Positions 59,601-64,000 of a stretch of DNA of 64,000 nucleotides are shown piece after piece; the first letter of the stretch is position 1, and each line of letters starts with the position of its first letter. The position numbers and the translations under genes are program-made. The DNA comes from Marchantia polymorpha subsp. ruderalis (Eukaryota; Streptophyta; Marchantiopsida; Marchantiales; Marchantiaceae): contig AP031351.1 in assembly GCA_037833965.1 (NCBI GenBank), forward strand, positions 6,398,501-6,462,500. Direction: 5' to 3'. The notes under the pieces were generated by a model. It had not been told where the DNA came from. It was given only the letters and a program-made list of their open reading frames with translations, and did no database searches.

Positions 59601-60598
59601 TTTTTAAAAAAAAAACGCTTTCTACATGATATAAATGAGTATATGATCTTTTTTCCTGGTTTGTACATCCTAATCTTCAAAACAACACAAATTACTTTCT
59701 AAAGGTGATTTCTTAGTAAAATTTTAGCTGAGAATAGATTATCTTTCAATACATATTCATATAAATTTTAAAAGCCTAAAATTAGATACAAAAAAAGTAA
59801 TTTATTTTGTACAAGTTATTCCGAGAGCTATCTTTTAGTAATTGTAAAAACTCCTTTGAAACAAACTTGAAACAAAAACTGAAACATACCTCATCTTCCA
59901 CTCTATATTCAATAAATTTTTTTGATAATGCTTTGAAAAAAATGTATTTCGATCCCTAAGATCACTTTTTCTCTCAAGCGGACATTGTTTGCCAAAAAAG
60001 TCACATTTTCAAAATGTTTACTCTTTTCGGCTCCATCAAATCTCACAACATTCAATGTCAAGTCACCTAGACATATAAAGAATTTTCAAAATGCAGAAAA
60101 CACAAAGTTGAGACTGAGCAGAATGAGCCATACATTTTTTACTATATAGACTTTTAAGTAAAATTTTGAAAGTAAAATGTAGTACAACATGTAGTTAGGG
60201 TTTGAAGTACATGTAGTATAACTTGGAAGTACGTAATATAATCAATTATTGTACTACTTACTTCTATAGCTATAGTTTACACACATAGCACTTTTACTAT
60301 TTATGATTTTTCTTCCTAACTTATATTCACACAAAACACTAACCACATAGTGATTTCTAGTTTCAAATTAATTCCACCATTACGTCGGTTCCGAATACAA
60401 CAATATTCTTGGCGCAATGTTAATGTTGATCAACATTGATAAAAAATTGAGGAGTTTTAGCAATATCATTGAATATCTTGAAGGTATGAATTTTTTGGAT
60501 GGAGCAACCAAACAAATTAGTAAGAGATTCACACATAAGACTTGATCTTATACCTTGATAGGTCAATTAATGTATTTTTGCGAGAGTTATGACATTCT

Positions 60599-61740
60599 TT
60601 GCAATATGGTGAGAAAAGCGAAGGTCTCAAAATTATAATAACAATTTTATGTAGGTTTTTGTGGAGAACATTTTGCAGGTCAAATTGGAGTGAAGAAAAT
60701 CCTTGCAGTAGGATAATTTTGACGACTATGTATAAAGATACTTTTGACTATTGCAGAAGTTGCAAGATGTGCCAAGCATTTACAAATAAATTTATGGTGA
60801 GCGACAACTTCCACCAAAATTCTCGATTGATATCATTTTAAAAATAAAATATTGATTTAATATATTCTTTGCCGATCACAAAAGGGGAGATCATTTCATT
60901 ATTTTGACTACAAATTAAGTTACAATATTTGCAAGGAGTTTTGGACTTTGAAGAATTTGGTAAAAAAAAAAAATAACGCTATTTGTGTACAAACGTATCA
61001 TTATTCACTTTGATCATACGTTGGAGATAGTCTCGGATAATGGACCTCAATTCATTAGAGATGTGTGGAAGAATTTGATACAAGGATTAGCAATCAAACA
61101 TAAATTACAACTATGTACAAACCGAGTAGAAACAGGTTGGCAGAACAAACAAACAAGACACTGTGTTTGGAAGGAATGAGATGCAAGAACAAATGCTACA
61201 TTGGGGTTTCAAGATCCATCATGCAATGTGGTTATACAATCCAGCATTCAAAACGGCTATGATATTCTATCTTTTTTTTTTTACCTATGACATTTTGAGT
61301 CTTTATTTTTGATAGAATACGAACTCATGAGACTTTGCACTACTTTTAAAGCACATTTGGATATGGTTGAGTCTCAACCAAGGCGGTTGATGCAAGTTAG
61401 TACATTGGACAAGGTTCACTTGCGGGCAAGACATGCAATTGAGGTTGCTTAGAAAAAAATGAAAAAAAAATTGTGGAATGAAAAGGTAAACAAATGGGCA
61501 TTCAAAGTCGGTGATTTGGTTATGATATACGATTGAATACATTTTTGAAGAGCTCATAAAAAATTAACATCCAAGTGGTTTAAACTTTATGAAACCTCCA
61601 TTTCTTCAGATAAACCTTATTAAATTAAGAAAGTTTTTGTGACAAAGAATACATAATCTTAAGATTACGCAATTTAGATGGTACGATCAACCATGATAAG
61701 TTGAAGAAAGCTGATGTAGACTTGTTAGACTAGGAAAATT
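60599..61740 (+). pseudogene. Degenerate Ty3/gypsy integrase
   Basis: Integrase of an LTR retrotransposon inserts the cDNA copy into the genome. Three parts appear in order on the plus strand. A Cys-rich zinc-binding region (YCRSCKMCQAF) lies near 60750. The catalytic core block IVSDNGPQF lies near 61030, with one of the catalytic acidic residues. A C-terminal part reads HLRARHAIEVA, then stop, then KWAFKVGDLVMIYD and KLTSKWFKLYE near 61400-61590. Stops and frameshifts interrupt each part, so it is not functional. Order RNase H then integrase identifies the Ty3/gypsy type. The downstream terminal repeat begins within about 100 bp. Confidence 0.85.
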
Positions 61741-61829
61741 CCAAGGACGTATTTGCTATGAGTGTGGAGCTAATGTTTTTTTTAAAGTTAATTCTTCGAA
61801 CTTGTCAAGTGGTCTTGTCTAAGTTTTAG

Positions 61830-62110
61830 GAACGCGACTCTATTTGTTCAGATAGTGGAAATTTATATTAGATTTTGAGTGTTGTGTTATGTGAGATTTA
61901 CTGCGTTGGAAGATTTCTTGCAAATCTTACTTAATCCTTAACTTCATTGGTTATTTAAGTGGCTCTCTGGGAGGGATCCCAGATCTCTCAAAGGAGTAAC
62001 TTGGATGGTCGACTTGTGGTATTAGTTCATGTGTAGAAATTTTCATGGATTAACAAGGAGTATTGGAATGTTTAAGTTTTTTTCACTCTCAAACGGATCC
62101 ACATTCCCAA
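61830..62110 (+). repeat. LTR-like terminal region of a Ty3/gypsy family, copy 2
   Basis: It follows the integrase remnant directly and matches 52041-52320 in order and sequence, though clearly diverged. It is taken as the start of the 3' LTR or the region just before it. No matching 5' LTR adjacent to the RNase H and integrase of this copy was recognised, so the element is probably incomplete. Confidence 0.6.
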
Positions 62111-62122
62111 GACACAGACCAC

Positions 62123-62262
62123 GCGAGTCCGAATCGGACTAGTAGGGAATGCAAATGCGCAGAAAAATGTAGTAAAGTAAAGTGATTGGACCGCGAGTCT
62201 AATTCGGACAAATAGGGAGTACAAGTGCGCAGAAGAATGAAGTAAAGTAAAGTGATGTGATC
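62123..62262. repeat. Two tandem units of about 70 bp
   Basis: Unit 1 (62123-62192) and unit 2 (62193-62262) share gcgagtc, atcggact/ttcggaca, tagggaatgcaa/tagggagtacaa, gtgcgcagaa/atgcgcagaa and the block agtaaagtaaagtga. They have several substitutions. The minus-strand open frames here simply reflect the duplication (both encode a FTLLH-type phrase). Confidence 0.85.
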
Positions 62263-63432
62263 GGACGAATTGTGAGACGTCCGGGGAAATCGGAAGTGCA
62301 AAGAAAGACAACTGTCGCAACAACCTTACACACTTTTACTTTATTCATGGAAGTCCCGTAATTTGAAACTCTCAAAACGATAATCGCCAAACCATAGATT
62401 AAAAATTAGTGAAATAAAAACTTTCATGCCAAAAATGATTACTATTCATTCATATAGGAAACTATTCATTCCATCGAGTTGATGTTTTTTGTAAATTATA
62501 GTAATAGGGTTGTTATTGTCAATTCTGGAAAATGCCAAAATTAAGATGAAAAGATAACCAGAATTAATTTAATTCTGGCAAACCTGAAATTTGCTAGAAT
62601 TTATGAGGCCTGCTATACCCTCACATTCCTAGTTGCATTTCGCCTCATTTCACGTTGTGCGATTTGCATAACCGAAAATTTCATTGTTGCCGTCACTTCC
62701 TGAAAGAGCATTAACATGCATAAATTTGGCTCGGAGTGTATCAAAGCGTCGAGACAAGTAATATTTGACACCATATTTCACAAATACTCTGTCATTCCAA
62801 ACATATACGATATAATATACTGTAGTTTTTGAATGAAACCTGCATTCAAGTCATGACTTGTTCACTCAGGACTTGCAGATGCCACGCGTCGTTACATAAT
62901 ACGGGATTGTGCGTCACGCAGCGTTTTAGTTCGTTGCGTTGCGGGACGAGGGTGTAGAATTTTATGGATCCTCTTGCTGCTGCTCGTGAGACGCAGGTAT
63001 CGAAAGATTTGTGCGAAGTTGTCTACGTTGCGCAGTTGTCACGATTGGTATGATTTCTTGCACAATGGTGTTATGGCTTCTAATTGGACTGTAGAAAGTG
63101 TTCTTTGTCTGACGTCCTCTGCACCCACTTCGGTTTGTCGGTCGGTGTTGGAGACCCACGAATTCTCGTCTCTTCAGTCGATTTCTTGTAAGTTCGGGTT
63201 TCATCATCCTTGTCGTTGTCGCTGATATGGATGGTTGGATTTTTTTTGTTATCGGCAGGAGTAAAATCTCGTCGGAATAGGATCTCGTCGGAAGCGGAAT
63301 TTGGAATTTGGAACAGGTTAGGGTTCGCGATTAGGAAGAAGAATATTTCTTTCAAGGCCGGATCGCGAGGAAATTGGAAGGAGGTAGTATTTCTTCTACC
63401 TGATCAAAGAAAGGCTCTGCAGGGGTGCAAAG
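62263..63432 (+). promoter_or_regulatory. Upstream region and 5' UTR of RTF2
   Basis: No gene is seen here. The DNA is AT-rich until about 62870, then becomes more balanced (cgcgtcgttacat, cgtcacgcagcg). Positions 62900-63432 are the likely core promoter and 5' UTR of the RTF2 gene that follows. Short open frames on both strands are not recognised. A 5' UTR intron is possible (an AG-rich acceptor context lies near 63259) but cannot be proved. Confidence 0.45.
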
Positions 63433-64000
63433 ATGCAGCTGTTTTTAAGGAACATGGATGGTCGCACATTGACTGTTCGTGTTGAAGTCGATCAGACCAT
63501 GGTTGAGTTGAAGCGCTTGGGTATGCCACATGCACCCAGCTCTTCGTTGAATGAACTTTACTTGGCGCATGATGGAAGGATTTTGGCAGATGATTTGACC
63601 ATAGCAGAGTCTTCAATCAAGAGTTGTAGCACAGTGTGTCTTGGGTTTAGGCTTCGCGGGGGTGGAGGAGATGGTGGTGCAACAGGAGCTGAATCACGAG
63701 ACTGCTATTTGAAAATGTACGCTGAGAAGAAACCGGACAAGGTGGATCCGAACGAAGCGAAGCTCGCGAAGTCAACCCGCTGCACTATGTCTGCAGAAGC
63801 CTTGAAGCCTCCATGCGTGATTGATTTTCTGGGAAATCTGTACAACAAAGAAGCAGTTGTTCAGGCTTTATTGACGAAGAGCGTTCCAAAGAAGTTTAGG
63901 CACATTATAAAGGGATTAAAGGACGTGATACCAATTCACCTAGCGACCATTCCTGGTGTCAGCGCGGATGATGATAGCGTAGAAACGAAGTTTCATTGTC
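63433..64000 (+). CDS. RTF2: Replication termination factor 2 (RTF2) with ubiquitin-like N-terminus, 3' part outside window
   Basis: RTF2 family proteins act at stalled replication forks and, in plants, have also been linked to pre-mRNA splicing; they are nuclear. The frame opens with MQLFLRNMDGRTLTVRVE, a ubiquitin-like fold about 75 residues long that ends in LRGG. The family's RTF2 domain follows at once: GATGAESRDCYLKMYAEKKP is almost diagnostic. Then come a variant RING-like zinc site (STRCTMSAEALKPPC), FLGNLYNKEAVVQALL, and IKGLKDVIPIHL. This matches plant RTF2, which carries the same N-terminal ubiquitin-like extension that yeast and animal forms lack. The first ATG after a stop-containing leader gives MQ, as in ubiquitin. 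The reading frame is open for 189 codons without an intron and is still open at the window edge, so the C-terminal part is missing. Confidence 0.95.
   Translation, partial: MQLFLRNMDGRTLTVRVEVDQTMVELKRLGMPHAPSSSLNELYLAHDGRILADDLTIAESSIKSCSTVCLGFRLRGGGGDGGATGAESRDCYLKMYAEKKPDKVDPNEAKLAKSTRCTMSAEALKPPCVIDFLGNLYNKEAVVQALLTKSVPKKFRHIIKGLKDVIPIHLATIPGVSADDDSVETKFHC

Noticed and set aside
62072-62390. Overlapping minus-strand frames of 63-83 codons
   Set aside because: They derive from two tandem 70-bp units, which explains the repeated peptide phrases.

Overview
The window looks like plant nuclear DNA, most likely from a moss or another bryophyte. The genes have spliced GT-AG introns and GC-richer exons set in long AT-rich stretches. 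One gene is a DNMT3-family DNA methyltransferase, a family known from non-flowering plants. Another is a selenoprotein K relative with cysteine in place of selenocysteine, as in land plants. The species assignment is an inference; the sequence names no species.

Left to right. Positions 1-7.9 kb hold little that can be assigned, apart from a possible terminal exon at the left edge. A complete three-exon ribosomal stalk P2 gene lies on the minus strand at 7982-8975, with a GC-richer promoter just upstream. Positions 9.4-17 kb are an AT-rich desert. A complete four-exon 14-3-3 gene lies on the minus strand at 20424-21817, backed by a GC-rich promoter island to about 23 kb. Positions 23-31 kb are again mostly AT-rich. 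A complete four-exon SelK-like gene lies on the minus strand at 31303-33693. Positions 34.8-38.2 kb are AT-rich with microsatellites.

The most unusual locus is 38.9-45.9 kb, all on the minus strand. It holds a DNMT3-like cytosine-5 methyltransferase whose exons run straight into a zinc-site plus DUF3444-like module. Splice phases fit across the join, so the two may be one fusion gene. The methyltransferase also has an exon carrying the VRT...SNN motif upstream of the motif VI (AENV) exon, out of the canonical order. A GC-rich island at 46.4-47.4 kb lies upstream of it.

From 52 to 62 kb the window is a graveyard of Ty3/gypsy elements: two RNase H remnants, one degenerate integrase, two related terminal regions, a large inverted repeat, a tandem duplication, and a fragment of a plastid-type Hsp90 pseudogene. 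At the right edge an RTF2 gene with an N-terminal ubiquitin-like domain starts on the plus strand at 63433 and runs off the end.

The intact genes are housekeeping functions: translation (P2), phosphoprotein binding (14-3-3), ER membrane protein handling (SelK-like) and replication fork control (RTF2). They are not an operon or pathway. The methyltransferase would normally act on chromatin and repeats of the kind that fill this window.
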